Assembly: GCA_020744425.1 (NCBI GenBank)
Contig: JAGMUV010000001.1
Location: 124,001-188,000, forward strand
Length of the DNA stretch: 64,000 nucleotides
Direction: 5' to 3'
DNA from: Dactylonectria macrodidyma
Lineage: Eukaryota; Ascomycota; Sordariomycetes; Hypocreales; Nectriaceae
Made by a program: the position numbers and the translations under genes
The notes under the pieces: model-generated
Seen by the model: the letters and a program-made list of their open reading frames with translations, nothing else
Told to the model about the DNA's origin: nothing
Database searches by the model: none
Part shown: positions 1 through 12,229 of the stretch, in pieces
Layout: each line of letters opens with the position of its first letter
Position numbering within the stretch: position 1 is the stretch's first letter

Positions 1-3000
1 CAACGATGAAACTGTTCGCGCTTGCACTGCCAGTTTCACAGTAGGTGCAAGCAGCACCGGCAGCACCGGCAACACCACCCATGGCCAATCCTGTCTGCCA
101 AAAGCCAGCGTGACCCAGGTCAAAGAGTCACTGCAGCTGGCTTTCAATAAGACCAGCACTCCAGCTACATTGGAGGATTTCGAGGCCGCGTCGAAACAAC
201 TCGCCGCTGCCTTGTCTCAGCGAGACTCGAACTGCACCGATATCACCTCCTTCGCATACTCCAACTCGGTCGCTCTTGGCCTCTTCGCGGGATCTGGAGT
301 CCGAGGTATCCCGGCATCCGTGCTACAACAGTTCATCACCAAGGTCAAAAACACCGGTTTCTCAAACAGCATAGTTGTGCAGCTGTGTGCCAAAGACGGC
401 CGAAGCTCTAAATACAGCTTTGGCATTGCTGCAAGCGGAGATGGCGATCTAGGCCTTGTCCAGGATGCTGTAGCCACCTGGGCATCGGGCGAATGCATCA
501 CTTCCTACAATAAGGCGGAACCTTGGAAAGATATAACATTGTCGGTTCCAAGTCTTGCCAGGAATGGCACTGCTCGCTCTCGCAACAGTACTGCTGGCAC
601 CAATTCGTTGACATCTCGCAAACCAAACATGTTTGATCGACGAGCCTTTTGTTCAACTATTCAGGTTGTCTCTGGGGATTCTTGTGAGTACTCATGGCAA
701 AGTCTCCTCCGATGGACTGTCCACTAACCAATCCTCTGGTTTAGGCGCAAGTTTGGCGGCCGAATGTGGCATTTCTGCCCAAGCCTTCACCACTTACAAC
801 CCAAGCAGCACATTATGCTCGACTCTGCAGGTGGGACAGCACGTCTGCTGCTCAGCTGGAGATATGCCCGATTTCCGCCCACAACCCAACGCAGACGGAA
901 CCTGTTTCTCATACTACGTCGTGCCCGGCGATACCTGCTCCGCCTTGGCATCAGCCAATAGTCTAACCAATGATGAGATAGAGAGCTTCAATACCCAAAC
1001 TTGGGCCTGGGAGGGGTGTTCATATCTGCAAGCTTACCAGTACATTTGCCTGAGTACTGGTGACCCTCCTATGCCAGCTTCTATTGCCAACGCCGTCTGC
1101 GGCCCGCAGAAGCCCGGAACTACCCAACCTGCATCGGGTGTTACGCTTGCCAGCCTAAATCCTTGTCCTCTCAATGCTTGTTGTGTATGCATCCCTCACT
1201 TCCCAGTTTGCGCTTTGCAACAACTAACCCGTCTCTCTCGTGTAGAACAAGTATGGCCAATGCGGTATCAATAGGGACTTTTGCACCATTTCGCGGTCGT
1301 CAACAGGCGCACCGGGAACATCAGCTCCGGGCGAGAACGGCTGTATTTCCAACTGTGGAACTGAGATGGTTGTTGGGTCAGCTCCAGCCCAGACCATCAG
1401 CATAGGCTACTTTGAAGCCTACAATCTGAACCGTCCATGCTTGAACATGAAGATCACTGCCATGGATTTGACCCCATATACGCATATTCATCTGGCGTTC
1501 GGCCATGTCACCACGAGCTATGCTATAGATGTCAGCCCTATACAGGACCAGTGGGAATTGTTCCAACAACTGTCTGGGTTCAAGAAGATTCTGTCCCTGG
1601 GCGGCTGGAGTTTCTCCACTGAACCGGCCACATATTTCATTTTCCGGGACGCCGTCACTCCAGCTAATCAGGATACTTTTGTCGCCAACATCGTCTCGTT
1701 TGTGCAAGAGCATGACCTGGATGGCATTGATATCGACTGGGAATGTAAGTTGGCCAGGGTGTTTGCAACGAGGAACCTTATATTAACCAAAGCCAATAGA
1801 TCCTAGTGAACCAGACATCCCCGGCATCCCAGCAGGTACTGCTGAGGAAGCGGACAATTATCTCACTTTTTTCACAAAACTGAGAGCAGCGATGCCTTCT
1901 GACAAATCGGTCTCGTTTTGCGCACCGGCTTCATTCTGGTACCTCAAAAGCTACCATATCGACGAAATGGCAGACCTGGCCGATTATATTGTTTACATGA
2001 CATATGATCTTCACGGCCAGTGGGACTATGCAAATCAGTACGCGGTTGACGGTTGCCCAGCCGGCAATTGTCTGCGTTCTCACATCAACATGACAGAGAC
2101 CATCTTGGCTCTGTCCATGATCACCAAGGCCGGCGTACCGTCAAACAAGATCGCTGTTGGCGTCTCAAGCTACGGCCGCGCGTTCCAAATGACAACACCT
2201 GGTTGCACTGGTGCCATGTGCACTTACACCGGTGGAGGGTCTGGAGCATATCCTGGGCCATGCACGGGAACTGCAGGTTATATCGCCAATGCCGAAATCA
2301 ACGCCATCCTTGCGGGAAGCGGGACTTGGAAAACATCATCTGGCGCTCTCCAGCCGATTTCATCTTATTCGTCATATTTTGACGCCGACAGTCAATCGAA
2401 TATCGCCGTGTACGATTCCACGCAATGGGTCGCCCACATGGACGATAGCCTCAAAGCAGATCGCAAAGCCCTGTACGAAAGCCTCAACTTTGCTGGAATT
2501 ATCGACTGGGCAATCGATCTGCAGGGCTTCGGCGGTGATAGCCTTGATTTTGGTTCCTCTTCCAACATCGTGTATCCTCCGCCAAGTATCTGGTCTTCCC
2601 CTAATCCGTTGGTGGGCTGCGAACCTCCCTGCATCCTTGTTTTCCCACCATATCCTCTCAGTGTCACTCATACTGTGACGACCTGGCCAGCTTTGACAAC
2701 AACTCTCCTGTCTTCTGGAGCCGGCGGTGTCTACATCGTAACAACAACAATTCCCGTCCCGACCTTTACCATGACCGACGTCAGTCTTCACCCCCTGACG
2801 TTGCAATCGACAGACACGGCACACTACCAAATCAACCCCGTCCAGAGTATCACTCCATCATCTTTCGTATACACTCTTCCTCCCAACCACGCTACCTTCC
2901 CCGTCACTACCCCAACACCAGCGACGTCCACTGACACGGATACACCACTGGCTATCATCCCCCCTGTCACATTCTACACAACTCCTGTTCCCATCACCAT

Positions 3001-4800
3001 TCAACCTCAGCCAACCTACTCGGTAGACTATCCTGACCCACCAGTTCCATTGCCAGCTGTGACCGTCACGCCCACTCCTGATCCTCCCGCAGGATGCACT
3101 GGGTCTGGATGCGGAACTCGCGACTGTGACATCTTTGGTTGTGCACCAGGCTGCGGACTGTTTGGCTGTGACGGTGGATGCGGAATATTCGGCTGCGGTG
3201 GAGGCTGTGGCGTCTTTGGTTGCTTGCCCAATTGCCCTCTTGCTTCTTGTGGTGGCGTTGGTTGTCTGATTCCAGGCGGATGCGGAAACACGCAGGGTCC
3301 TGGCGGCACTGACAGCAACAACAACTGTGAAGATCCTGCGACCGCATCGGCTTGCACTTATCTTGTAACCAGCTACAGTGCTTGGTACATGACCGCGTCT
3401 ACGCGAACAACAGAGGCAAGTGAAACCTGGACCCTTGTGTGGATGGGACAGAGAGCTAATTTGAGACAGACTACCTGCGTGACGAGCACTGCTTGCAATG
3501 GGCAAGATACCGAAACGACTACGACACCCGGTAGTCCGGAATGCTCGTTGGACCCAGATGTCGTGGCGGCCTTGTCTGCTGAAGGGGCAGCCGATCAGAC
3601 TATAATTGATGGGAAGCAAATCCCCTTGGCATTCGCCCCAACCAATCCGTCTGACTACGATGGTTCAACTTTCACCGCCAAACAATTTGGTTTGACCGAG
3701 ACTATCACTGTCATCGCAACCTCAACTGCGACGGTCAGGCCGACCACGACTGTAACAGTGGTGGTACAGCCGACGGTGCAGGCCAACTGTGCTTACTGGT
3801 AAGTAGATCAAGTTATTTCTGTTTCTCTGTTCTGACCCAAGAAACACTGGTGAAAGCTGACATGACTGCCGACAGGATCACGGCGTTGGGCTACTACACA
3901 TTCGAAGTGTACAACATTGACGGCTGGAGCACAGACGGCGGCTCGAGCCTGAAAGCGGAAGAGAAGGGCTGCGGAGCCCTGACTGGCTGGGACTGGAACG
4001 AGCGCACCTCTTCAGCCTTCGCAAGCGCCTACTTCAATTTGCCATTTCTTATCAAGTCTGGTTGCGTCGAGCGAGCAATCGTGTCTGCTGGTGGACCCAA
4101 ACTCTCGTGTGAATTTACAGGGTATGATATCGGAGTGGCATTCCTGCCAGCCAAGAAACGATCCTTGGTGATAGATGCTCCTCCGCCAGTGCTCAAGCGC
4201 GAGATCACCAGCGCCACAGCCAGTCTTCCGAGCCGGACTTCGGTTGTAAGTACAACATATACGGCAATGCCAACTTATACACCCGAGCCATGGGGTCCTG
4301 GCGACACAGTCACCTTTACAACCACCATCGAGTCTCTTTCCAAGTCGACATACACTACAGAAATCGTGTTGGCTTCCATGGGAGGGTCGTCGTCGTTGTC
4401 GTCGTCGTCGTCGTCGTCGTCCAGTTCGACGTCATCCTTGAGCTCTGCAGCTCCATCTAGCTCAACGAATCCCGAAGAATCACCAGTCAGCACTGATGGA
4501 GTATGCGGCGCGAACGGGTATACCTGTGCCGGCTCTGCTTTCGGTGGCTGCTGTTCCGAGTACGGCTACTGTGGCGACACAAGCGCGTACTGCGGCACGG
4601 GCTGCCAGACAGCTTTTGGTACTTGTAATGCACCCGTCTCCACGGACGGTACGTGCAGCTCAAACAGCGATCCTGAGGGCGCGACCTGCGCTGGATCTGA
4701 GTTCGGCAATTGTTGCTCTGAATGGGGCTATTGTGGAAGCACAAATGCCTATTGCGGGACGGGATGTCAGTCAGCTTTTGGTTCTTGTACGGATACATAG
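1..4800 (+). CDS. Subgroup-C (killer toxin-like) chitinase with LysM, GH18 and hevein-type domains, 5' partial
   Basis: Endo-chitinase precursor, probably secreted or wall-bound. The frame is open from base 2, so the signal peptide lies outside the window. Exons 2-683, 745-1184, 1246-1744, 1800-3798 and 3876-4800 join in frame with GT..AG introns, giving 1514 visible residues. Domains in order: an N-terminal region; LysM 1 near residue 218 (VVSGDSC, cut by intron 1); LysM 2 near 281 (YVVPGDTC); a chitin-binding segment split by intron 2 (NACC then NKYGQCG); GH18 from about residue 423 with catalytic DGIDIDWE near 534; a long Thr/Pro stalk; Gly/Cys repeats around 973-1038; a poly-Ser run near 1380; two hevein-type CBM18 domains at about 1414-1458 and 1464-1510. 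LysM plus CPLNACC upstream of GH18 is the known layout of subgroup-C chitinases. The exons are intact. Confidence 0.93.
4385..4425 (+). repeat. TCG trinucleotide run coding poly-Ser
   Basis: A GTCGTCGTC microsatellite inside the last chitinase exon encodes a serine linker just before the two C-terminal hevein domains. Its length is likely to vary between strains. Confidence 0.8.
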
Positions 4801-4915
4801 TTGAGAGTAGGTAGTCTGTAGTCATACTGATGGCTGATGACATGAGGATATATAATATATGTATTACTAGAAGGCAATTTAGCACAAGTCAACCATTGTC
4901 CTCGCCATTGGCATG

Positions 4916-6267
4916 CTATTCCCTTGGTTTCAGCTCGAAATTAAACTCTTTGGAAAGGGGTGAAAGCTTCCATCTTGCGAAAAGCTGCCCATTTTCCACT
5001 AGGATATGCCGTAGCAATTCATTCCGATCCTCTGCAGCGGCAGGCCATCCATGCCACTTGTGCACATACGGTTCCATAACCATCAAAGCTTGTCGAATCC
5101 ACTGCTCGGCCTTGCTCTCATCAATCCTACCCGCTTCAACCATCCGCCGCTTCAGATCCTCCACATGTTTTTCCCTCTCCGTCTCAAACGCAGCACGCAT
5201 CACCCCCAAGAGCATGTGCGATCGCATTGCATAGTCCAGATTACTCACATCGATGCCCTCCGTCCCTTTCACCGCAACAGCTGCCAAGAAGGCAATCTCC
5301 TCTTCACTCCCGGCCTCGGGCTCCCAGCCTCTGCACCACGCCTGCACACCCACCCCGCCGTCCGGCCACCCACACCAGTCCACCTCGCTCTTGCGCGTCC
5401 CATCCAGATCCGGCTCGAGAGGCGGCGCGTCAATCGAGTCCCATCGTTTTCGCGAGTAGTACGCTTCCCACGCCCACATATCGAAGGCTCCTTGCGCGAC
5501 ATGAATGCCGAATTCGTTGGGGTTCCATGCCTCGATGGAAAGTGGGCCGGGAGAATCTATCTTCATGTACTTGAGCCAGAAGCGGGCTTGAGTCTCTGAG
5601 TAAGGCTGAACGCTTGGGTAGTCCTTGCGTAGGCGGAAGATGGTCTGCTGGAGGGTGGAGAGGGCTATCTGAGTGATGGTTGCGACGGGGAGGGTTGGCT
5701 GTCTCCGGCGAGTCCGCACGACGTTATGTGCCCAGCGGGGAAGTTTGGTGAAGTGGCCGATTCCTTTTTGTCGTGGCTGCGCGAGCGGGTCGCTTGAGTC
5801 TGGTAGGTCTTGCAAGTCGGGGAGGCGGTAGAAGCGAGCCGAGGTTGCCTGCGCAAGGAAAGTCGGCGAGTAGTACTGTCTCCATGCGTCCTGGTTGAGC
5901 AACTGCTGGTGCTGGGCGTAGAATGTGTCGAAGTCCTCTGCTGAGGGAAAGTCGCCGTCGAGTTGGTTGGAGGAGCGGTAGATGCCGGCTGCTATTTGGG
6001 CTAGGTAAAATATGTCCAGAGTGCTTTTGATTGTCAGCCTTTTTTCGCCAAAGTAGCTTCTACTCGGAAGTCGTACCGATTGAATTTCAAATCTCCCTGG
6101 CCAAATGACCACCCGCGCGTGTGGAGTTTATCAACAACATCCAACACTCCATTGCCATCCCACAACCCTTCATCCAAATAGATAAATGCTATTCGCAACA
6201 CCCGATCATGGCAGTCGACCGGCACCTCCCCACGTTCGGCATTCGCGCGAAATTGTTCAGCACTCAT
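4916..6267 (-). CDS. Conserved-looking fungal protein of unknown function, 432 aa
   Basis: Two exons, 6267-6077 and 6023-4916, join in frame across a 53-bp GT..AG intron (6024-6076). I do not recognise a domain. The protein starts MSAEQFRANAERGE, has no signal peptide or membrane segment, is rich in Trp/Tyr in its middle (for example WAWEAYYSRKRW), and ends in a charged helical stretch followed by PLSKEFNFELKPRE. It looks soluble and mixed alpha/beta. It is convergent with the chitinase, with about 115 bp between the two stops. A start at the upstream ATG (6267) is preferred because the splice restores one continuous frame from it. Confidence 0.75.
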
Positions 6268-6421
6268 GGCTCATGATACTGATGATCACCGTCTGTATCA
6301 CTCTGTATGCCTGAGATCAAGATGTGACAGATCCTGAGCGGCAATTTCATTGTGGGGTTTGGCAGCGGACCGTCAGGGCATCCCAAGGGATTTGTAAGCA
6401 AAACCGTGCCTCACTTCCCCA

Positions 6422-6816
6422 CTACGTGATCACGCGCAGTCGCGCGAGCGATGATTGGGGTTGTCCCCAAGCCCTCGGGCATCCGACGACGATGTAGGTA
6501 GCATTGTCGTAGATCTCATTTTGCAGCTCGAGCCGGAGCGGGTATGGGAGATCATTGTGTCCGTCGATTAGAGGTGTAGTGCTGAGAATCTTAGCTGTTC
6601 TGAGCGAGAACTCCGTTGGTTCAATTGTCTGCGCACTGAATTTGACGGCCCCAGAGTACGCAGTTGCTAAGATGATACTAGCTAAGTCAACGAGCATTGG
6701 CCAAGAGAGCCCCTTTTGCGTCTGAGGTTTCTCTACCTTCACAACCCGCTCCTATGTCAGTTGCTGCATTGTTTCGTGTGTGGCTTACGGTTTGCAATGG
6801 TCTTTAGTGTGGACAT
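6422..6816 (-). pseudogene. 5' fragment of a membrane dipeptidase (peptidase M19)
   Basis: The minus-strand frame 6751-6422 encodes a hydrophobic stretch (VDLASIILATAYSGAV) and then TPLIDGHNDLPY, the first zinc-binding block (HND) of renal-type dipeptidases, followed by LRLELQNEIYD. The frame then runs into unrelated residues and stops. The remaining ~300 residues of the enzyme are absent, because the next gene begins only 155 bp further on. A possible first exon (ATG at 6816, donor GTAAGC at 6788, acceptor at 6752) joins out of frame. This is a truncated relic; the M19 assignment rests on the HND block. Confidence 0.65.
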
Positions 6817-7269
6817 AGTCTCGTCTGGCTTTAGAACGTTACAAGTATGTGACACAGGGTGATATTGTCAGCGCATCACCTTCCTGTAATATGGATTTCA
6901 TGAGCGATAAATGAGAGGGAGACAAGACTTTCCAGTGGTGCTCCATTTGTTGGGTGACTACGAGTCGGCAGCTCCTAGCCGACCTCTACAGGGTACGTGA
7001 CCCACTGACTACCTTTGAAGGCAGAAATGCAATTAACTTGCATCACTAAAACAATGTAAAGATTGGGGAAGATACTGTTAGTATATAATAATGAGGCATA
7101 AAATAGACTGTCTAACGCTAGACGTTAAACATGTATAGAATGTAAAAGTCGCACTAAGTAAGTTCCTCTAATATCGAATAAAAATATTCAATGTAGTACA
7201 TATACCGTTCCTCATAAATCCCCAATTGGGTCGGTAATATGTCTCTCATCCTGAGATAATCTTTACACC
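6817..7269. other. Intergenic, no gene seen
   Basis: AT-rich spacer between the dipeptidase relic and the secreted-protein gene. No coherent frame or repeat was found. Confidence 0.6.
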
Positions 7270-7854
7270 TTACTTCTCCAGACAAACCTGAGAATAGTAG
7301 GTCGCAAAGGTGGTCGCAGCCGCAGCACAGCAAAAGATGGATTCCTGGTTTGCCTTGGCGGCACAGGCAACACAAGCTACTGCGAAGTTGACGGCAGAGA
7401 AGTTGGCGCAGGAGCGGCAGGCGTTTGGGTGCGGCGCGCTATTGCAGCTTAAGGAATTGGCCTTGGCGATGGCGGCATCCTTGATCTGGGGGCAGTTTCG
7501 AGCGCGCTGGTGAATTGACTGGACGGATGTGGCAACTACATCCAGAGCGAGGACCGCGTCGAGGTTGGCTAGCAGTTCTTCCTTCTTGGAAAGGGCAACA
7601 ATGGGCTCGAAGAACTTGTCATAGAGAGACTCGGGGATGCAGTCGGAGGGCGAGTTGAGGTAGGTGTCTGGGATATGGGGCACGACGAAGTTATTGGCTT
7701 CAGTCTTGTTGACGTTCAGAACCTCGTAGGTCTGGCCCAGAGCCTGGAGATGCGAGAGGTTGATGCAACCGGTCTTGCCGCCGGCAGTGAAAGTCAGCTC
7801 GCTCGAGAGAGCAGATCCAGCCAACATGGCGAGAACGAAGATGGGAGAGACCAT
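7270..7854 (-). CDS. Secreted cysteine-rich protein of unknown function, 194 aa
   Basis: The frame begins MVSPIFVLAMLAGSALSS, a good signal peptide, so I start at 7854 rather than at the upstream in-frame ATG at 7950, which would bury the signal. The mature protein has about ten cysteines, most in the C-terminal half (NACRSCANF, VACVACAAK, FCCAAA, VCLEK), an even number that suits disulphides. No catalytic motif is visible. A TATAAA lies about 120 bp upstream. Size, signal and cysteines suit a secreted effector-like or surface protein; that role is inference. Confidence 0.75.
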   Translation of the reverse strand: MVSPIFVLAMLAGSALSSELTFTAGGKTGCINLSHLQALGQTYEVLNVNKTEANNFVVPHIPDTYLNSPSDCIPESLYDKFFEPIVALSKKEELLANLDAVLALDVVATSVQSIHQRARNCPQIKDAAIAKANSLSCNSAPHPNACRSCANFSAVNFAVACVACAAKANQESIFCCAAAATTFATYYSQVCLEK

Positions 7855-7974
7855 GGTTGCAGTGATGGGTGAGTTATAGTCTTGATGAAATGGGTTTAAG
7901 AGAGTAAGAAGGGGTGGTTTGAGGCGCTTGTGCTCAGAATCGAAAGCCAACCCATTTGACGAGGGAACTTCTAC

Positions 7975-7980
7975 TTTATA
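7975..7980 (-). promoter_or_regulatory. TATA box of the 194-aa secreted-protein gene
   Basis: TATAAA on the minus strand about 120 bp upstream of the chosen ATG. The spacing fits a fungal core promoter with a moderate 5' UTR. Confidence 0.5.
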
Positions 7981-9040
7981 CCTTCTCTATCATTATTGCC
8001 TCGCCTTGGGCTTGTCAATGATCGCAATACCAGTACGTAAACTTTCGCTCGGAACTCCGATATGATCATGAAGCCAGCTTCTCGCCTGATTGACATCCGG
8101 AAGCCTGAAGTCGCCGACTTAGGAAAGTCACTGTCTTCTGAAGGCATTGCGATTCTCGGAATGAGAGGTACAGTATCACATCCTCACGTTAGAAAATGAT
8201 GCTAACCGAACCACGTTTTTGTTTAGCGTATTTGCATTGGCTCTTATGATCTCCCAGGCATTGTTTAGTTTTCGGATGACATGAACTGCCATAGTCGTTA
8301 ACATAGCTCTTCTAGTCCAGATGAAGTTAAGAAGCTCGTATACAATATATCCTTGGGAGATTCTGCTACGCGTGAAGCTTAAATTCTGCTTGTTTATTGG
8401 CGACACTACCCCCACGCGCCACGTGCGCCCTGCTGTCTTCTCAGTCCGAGCATCACTGGCAAAACTACGACGAATGCCGTGTTAGCCGGGCTAATACAGA
8501 CTTTTACCTGTGTTTAGTCATTCTCGTCCCAAGCTCTGCCGTTAGGTTTAATTGCCGGATAGCTGGGATGCTAATCCCTGTGTTCCATCCTAAGACTACC
8601 TCAACCTCTTTACTACAGTTTCCGCATTTTGAAACCTCTATTCTGTCTAGCTCCCAAGAGCCGCTGTTTTAAGAACGCTGATGCTGGTAATGTGAATGAA
8701 TTTAGATTTTGTCGACTGTGTCTAGCAAAAGTGAAATGATATCTGGATATAGAGTTGTTTCTATTAGCTAAAGAAGAAGGATTAGTGACTAACTCGTCTA
8801 GGCCGGTGCGCTGTGGACCAAAAATGCACCCTTGGTTATTGAGTGTGCTGTGTTCGCGCTTGTTTCTACTATTGTTGGGTCTTCTGATCTTGCGCTTAGC
8901 TTCTGTACCCTTAGTGGGATATCGTATGTACTTGAAAGGTAAAACCTCGTAAACAGCCTCCGTAGAGTTCCAATGTAACTGGGCCCAGTTGCCCGCCTTA
9001 GCGAGCAAATATAACACGACATACCCCCAACAGGGCCTTG
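7981..9040. other. Intergenic; possible degenerate repeat at 8400-9033
   Basis: No supportable gene. On the minus strand the stretch begins TGTTGGGGGTATGTCGTG at 9033, which resembles the start of a fungal LTR. I could not find a matching end or target duplication, so it is left unassigned. Confidence 0.3.
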
Positions 9041-9362
9041 GGATTCAAGCCTGGGCCATGAGGCACGTTTCTCATGCTTCACATATCATAGGTAGAACTT
9101 CAGTCATCAAGGTGCTTAGCTCATGAGTTGACAATCTTCTTAGAGTTCAAGACAAACTTCAGGATCACGGTTGACTGATTCGAAGGGGAGGGGTGAATGG
9201 CTTCATCACAGCACAGTTCGGTCTCCGAGCAATCTTGGAGGGGCATGCAGTCCGCACCGGGCCAGACAAGCTGAACTTGCCTTGCAAGAATTGCCTCAGG
9301 TTCAACGGCGGGTCGGATGGCCTTTCCCTACGCAATGCACCCGTTGTACCGATGACCACGCC

Positions 9363-9368
9363 TATAAA
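9363..9368 (+). promoter_or_regulatory. TATA box of the 98-aa secreted-protein gene
   Basis: TATAAA 127 bp before the ATG at 9490, followed by a CA/CT-rich leader that ends in CGCAACCATG, a good fungal start context. Confidence 0.55.
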
Positions 9369-9489
9369 GAAGCGATAAATCCGCCCATAATCTCGAACTC
9401 GAACAACAGCAATCACTCAAGCACTCAAGCATCCCTCTACTCTTGACATTTAACAAGATCTCTCGATCATCATCACTCTCAACGCAACC

Positions 9490-9942
9490 ATGAAGGTCAC
9501 TGCCATCGCTCTCACTCTTCTCACTCTCGGCAGCACGTAAGTAGAATAATTGTTGGTAATGACCACAATCTGACGTCCTTCAGTGCGACTGCCAAAATCC
9601 ACCACAACTGTGGCTGCAATGTTCGGGGGAGCTACAACGTTGAGCTGAGCAGGGCCGCCTGTGCTCTTTGGGGAGCCACTCAGCCTCATACCTGGTTTGG
9701 TAAGAAACACTCCATCCAATCATCAGATCCTCGACTAACCCTTCTCTATAGATGGCTATTCTGTGAGTTGCATATTTTTGTACCGGGAATTCTCTCTTTA
9801 CTAACTGCATCCCGCATAGTGCATTGACAAGGGCATCGGCCGCGGCATCGATGGCCAGCCCTTTGAGAACACTTGCCAGCAGGCGTGGGATGTCAACTTT
9901 GGTGGAAATCGCAATGATGTTCGGGGAAACTGCTGGCACTAG
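9490..9942 (+). CDS. Small secreted cysteine-rich protein, 98 aa, four exons
   Basis: No single frame shows this gene; it appears after splicing. Exons 9490-9536, 9584-9699, 9752-9762 (only 11 nt) and 9820-9942 join in frame through three GT..AG introns and end in TAG. The product starts MKVTAIALTLLTLGSTATA, a signal peptide. The mature part has six cysteines (HHNCGC, AACALWG, YSCIDKG, NTCQQAW, GNCWH). Upstream there is a TATA box and a Kozak-like ACCATG. Size, signal and six cysteines fit a small secreted effector or antimicrobial-like protein, but I recognise no family. Confidence 0.78.
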
Positions 9943-11564
9943 ATATGTTAGAGGGGAGATGTTTCTTCTAGCAGTTTGTTTCCACGCTCAGTATCCTCTT
10001 GATTCTGTTCTTTCTGTTCTCATCTGAGAATGCCTGCAATTTGTTTATTTCTTTCGGCTTTTGCCTGCTTATTATTCGAGCTATTTACTGGTTCCATGCT
10101 TGTTAATCTGAGTACTTGGTAGCTGGGATTTAGCTATAGTTTAGTTTGTTATGTCAAGACTATTGTTGAATTTGCTGCCTATCGGGTGACCCTAACCGTT
10201 TTTCTTCACATCACTGTCTACCACTATCTAACTTTAACTCATAACTTCCACGAACCTATATCACCAATAATCATATGGTTCATATACACAATAATTAGGT
10301 TCATTGCCGGCGCTTCTGCGATTAGTCGCAACTATCGCAGTCCACTTGCCGGTATCGCAATACAAGCGGACCTCAAGTCTTTCAACAAAATGGAACAGCC
10401 TGTACCTTGGCGTAAGAGAACTGTCAACCGCCCAATCTAATAATGAATAGCCATCTTGAGCCTGGCTGTTTGTTTTCCAGAGGCATGCAGCATTTCAACT
10501 ACGTTGTGAGTGCATTGACTTATGTGTACTACCATATGCGGTTTCTGTTTAACAACGATGCCCCCAACATCATCCCCTTGACTCCCTATTTTTCCTTTAT
10601 CCAAGCTAGCTTCACGCAAAGGCTATTCCACCGCTTTGCAAAGGACTTTGAGTATTTTTCACCCAGCGCTAGCAAGGTCGTGGTACGTTACATACCATTG
10701 TACTTAATCGCTTCGGCAGCCATGCCCTTCTTAATAATATTTAGTCCACCTCGGGCCCACCATGAAAAAGCTCTCGGCGGCATCCTAGTCTTTGGATGAA
10801 GGAGCTCTTATTGAATTCCTTGAAGAGCTGCGCTAGGGTTACAGGAGTGGAAGGTCGATGCACATCGCTAAGCAAGAACCTTTTCCAATTTGTAGGTCCG
10901 ACATATGATGAGGTAGCTACGAGTACAGATATACCAAAGCAAAAAATATGAAATACGACAATTCGTATGTCTGTACTAAAGCCCTGGTACTTCCCGGGAC
11001 TTTCCCTGTGGTTGAAATATGGTCTACAGCGACTTGAATAGGATTTACGGCCTTGCCCAGTCTTCGACATATCAGGATTTGCTTACTGCCAAAAGCTCAT
11101 TTCATTCGCTTTCGGACCCAATCCCGGTCCGACTGGTTAATTTCGTCCGCAAAATTAACCGCACCAGAGCAAGACGCCATGCATGCTTTCTAAGGTCATT
11201 GTCTCGCCGTTCGGCTGACTTCCGTTGCAGAAAGTCATATGAAATGGGCGCTTTATGCAATAGGTAACGCCACTTGAATTGCATTTGGTCCTCACTTAAG
11301 TGGGAGCTATAACGGCATAAGCCGTACAGGGACGTGATGGAGGCGCTGCGGCCGGACATCAGCCAACCCAATAAAGCAGTGTCCTTTGTGGCTCAGCATT
11401 CTGCGTTTTGAGTTCTACACTTATCAATCATGACGAGTCATGAGATCATGAGAGCCACCACCATGGGCATTGATCAACCCTCCTGCCGATCATAAATTGA
11501 CAAGGCACTGGCAAAGCTCAATGCTCGATGCGATTGTTCGCATATCCGAGGCTTGGCACACGCA
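9943..11564. other. Intergenic, no gene seen
   Basis: Several short open frames on both strands (for example 10443-10799 plus) lack splice support, starts in good context or any known motif. No repeat was found. Confidence 0.5.
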
Positions 11565-12229
11565 ATGGACGGAAAAACCAACTTGAATTCGACGACGACA
11601 AACGGGTCCGATACTGGGTCATCAGATTCGCTCATCCTCGGCGTAATTGCTGCGGTCGTAGTGGCCGTAGTGGCCCTACTAGCCATTGTCCCGTCAGTGT
11701 TTTTCCCCAGTTCTTCGTGCCTCTACACTGACGGTCAAGATGCATTCGCAATCGGAGAAGACAACACCCAGGAGCACAGATGGATATTGAGCGGCGAGAA
11801 GACGCCCCGAACGGCACAACTGGTCTCCAAACTCTCAACTCTATAAGTCCATCCCAAAACTACAAATTTTCCCAAGCATCCAAATCGCAGTCACCCTTGC
11901 CTTCGCATAAGTCCAACTTGTCAGAAGTATGGTACGTTGTTGAATTTTTCCTCTTAACTACCAACGATTAAAATTGGTTTAGTGTGATCTGTCTGGAAAT
12001 CTTTGGGGATTTGGATAGCGTTCGACGATTGAAATGCGAACATGTCTTTCACAGACAGTGCATCGACCCTTGGTTTCAAAGGCGGCATTTCAATTGTCCA
12101 TTATGTAAATCGGCATGTATTGCACAGCCGGAACGGAGCCCGAGAGTTCAGCGGGCTGAAGTTAACGAGAGGCGTAACTCTGAGGCTCCTAGGCCACTTA
12201 GGCCTATTAGTGTACCGACGCCAGTTTGA
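11565..12229 (+). CDS. Single-pass membrane RING-H2 finger protein (ATL-like E3 ubiquitin ligase)
   Basis: The N-terminus MDGKTNLNSTTTNGSD is followed by one strong membrane helix (LILGVIAAVVVAVVALLAIV). A Ser-rich linker leads to a RING-H2 finger: CVICLEIF, then CEHVFH, CIDPWF and CPLC. The intron at 11932-11982 splits the first RING cysteine pair (GTA TG|T GTG ATC TGT) and splicing restores C-x2-C, strong evidence for a real exon junction. The junction between membrane part and linker needs another intron. My best model is 11734-11771, but 38 bp with a GTCAAG donor is weak. Predicted role: membrane-anchored ubiquitin ligase, about 165 aa. Confidence 0.7.

Noticed and set aside
8613..9017. 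134-codon minus-strand frame near an LTR-like TGTTGGGGGTATG start
   Set aside because: No protein motif, no second terminus and no target duplication found, so neither a gene nor an element could be supported.
10443..10799. 118-codon plus frame with hydrophobic residues
   Set aside because: No splice support, no recognisable helices or domain pattern; treated as chance.
11734..11771. 38-bp intron in the RING gene as certain
   Set aside because: Used only as the best frame-restoring model; length and GTCAAG donor are atypical, so the boundary is not claimed as firm.
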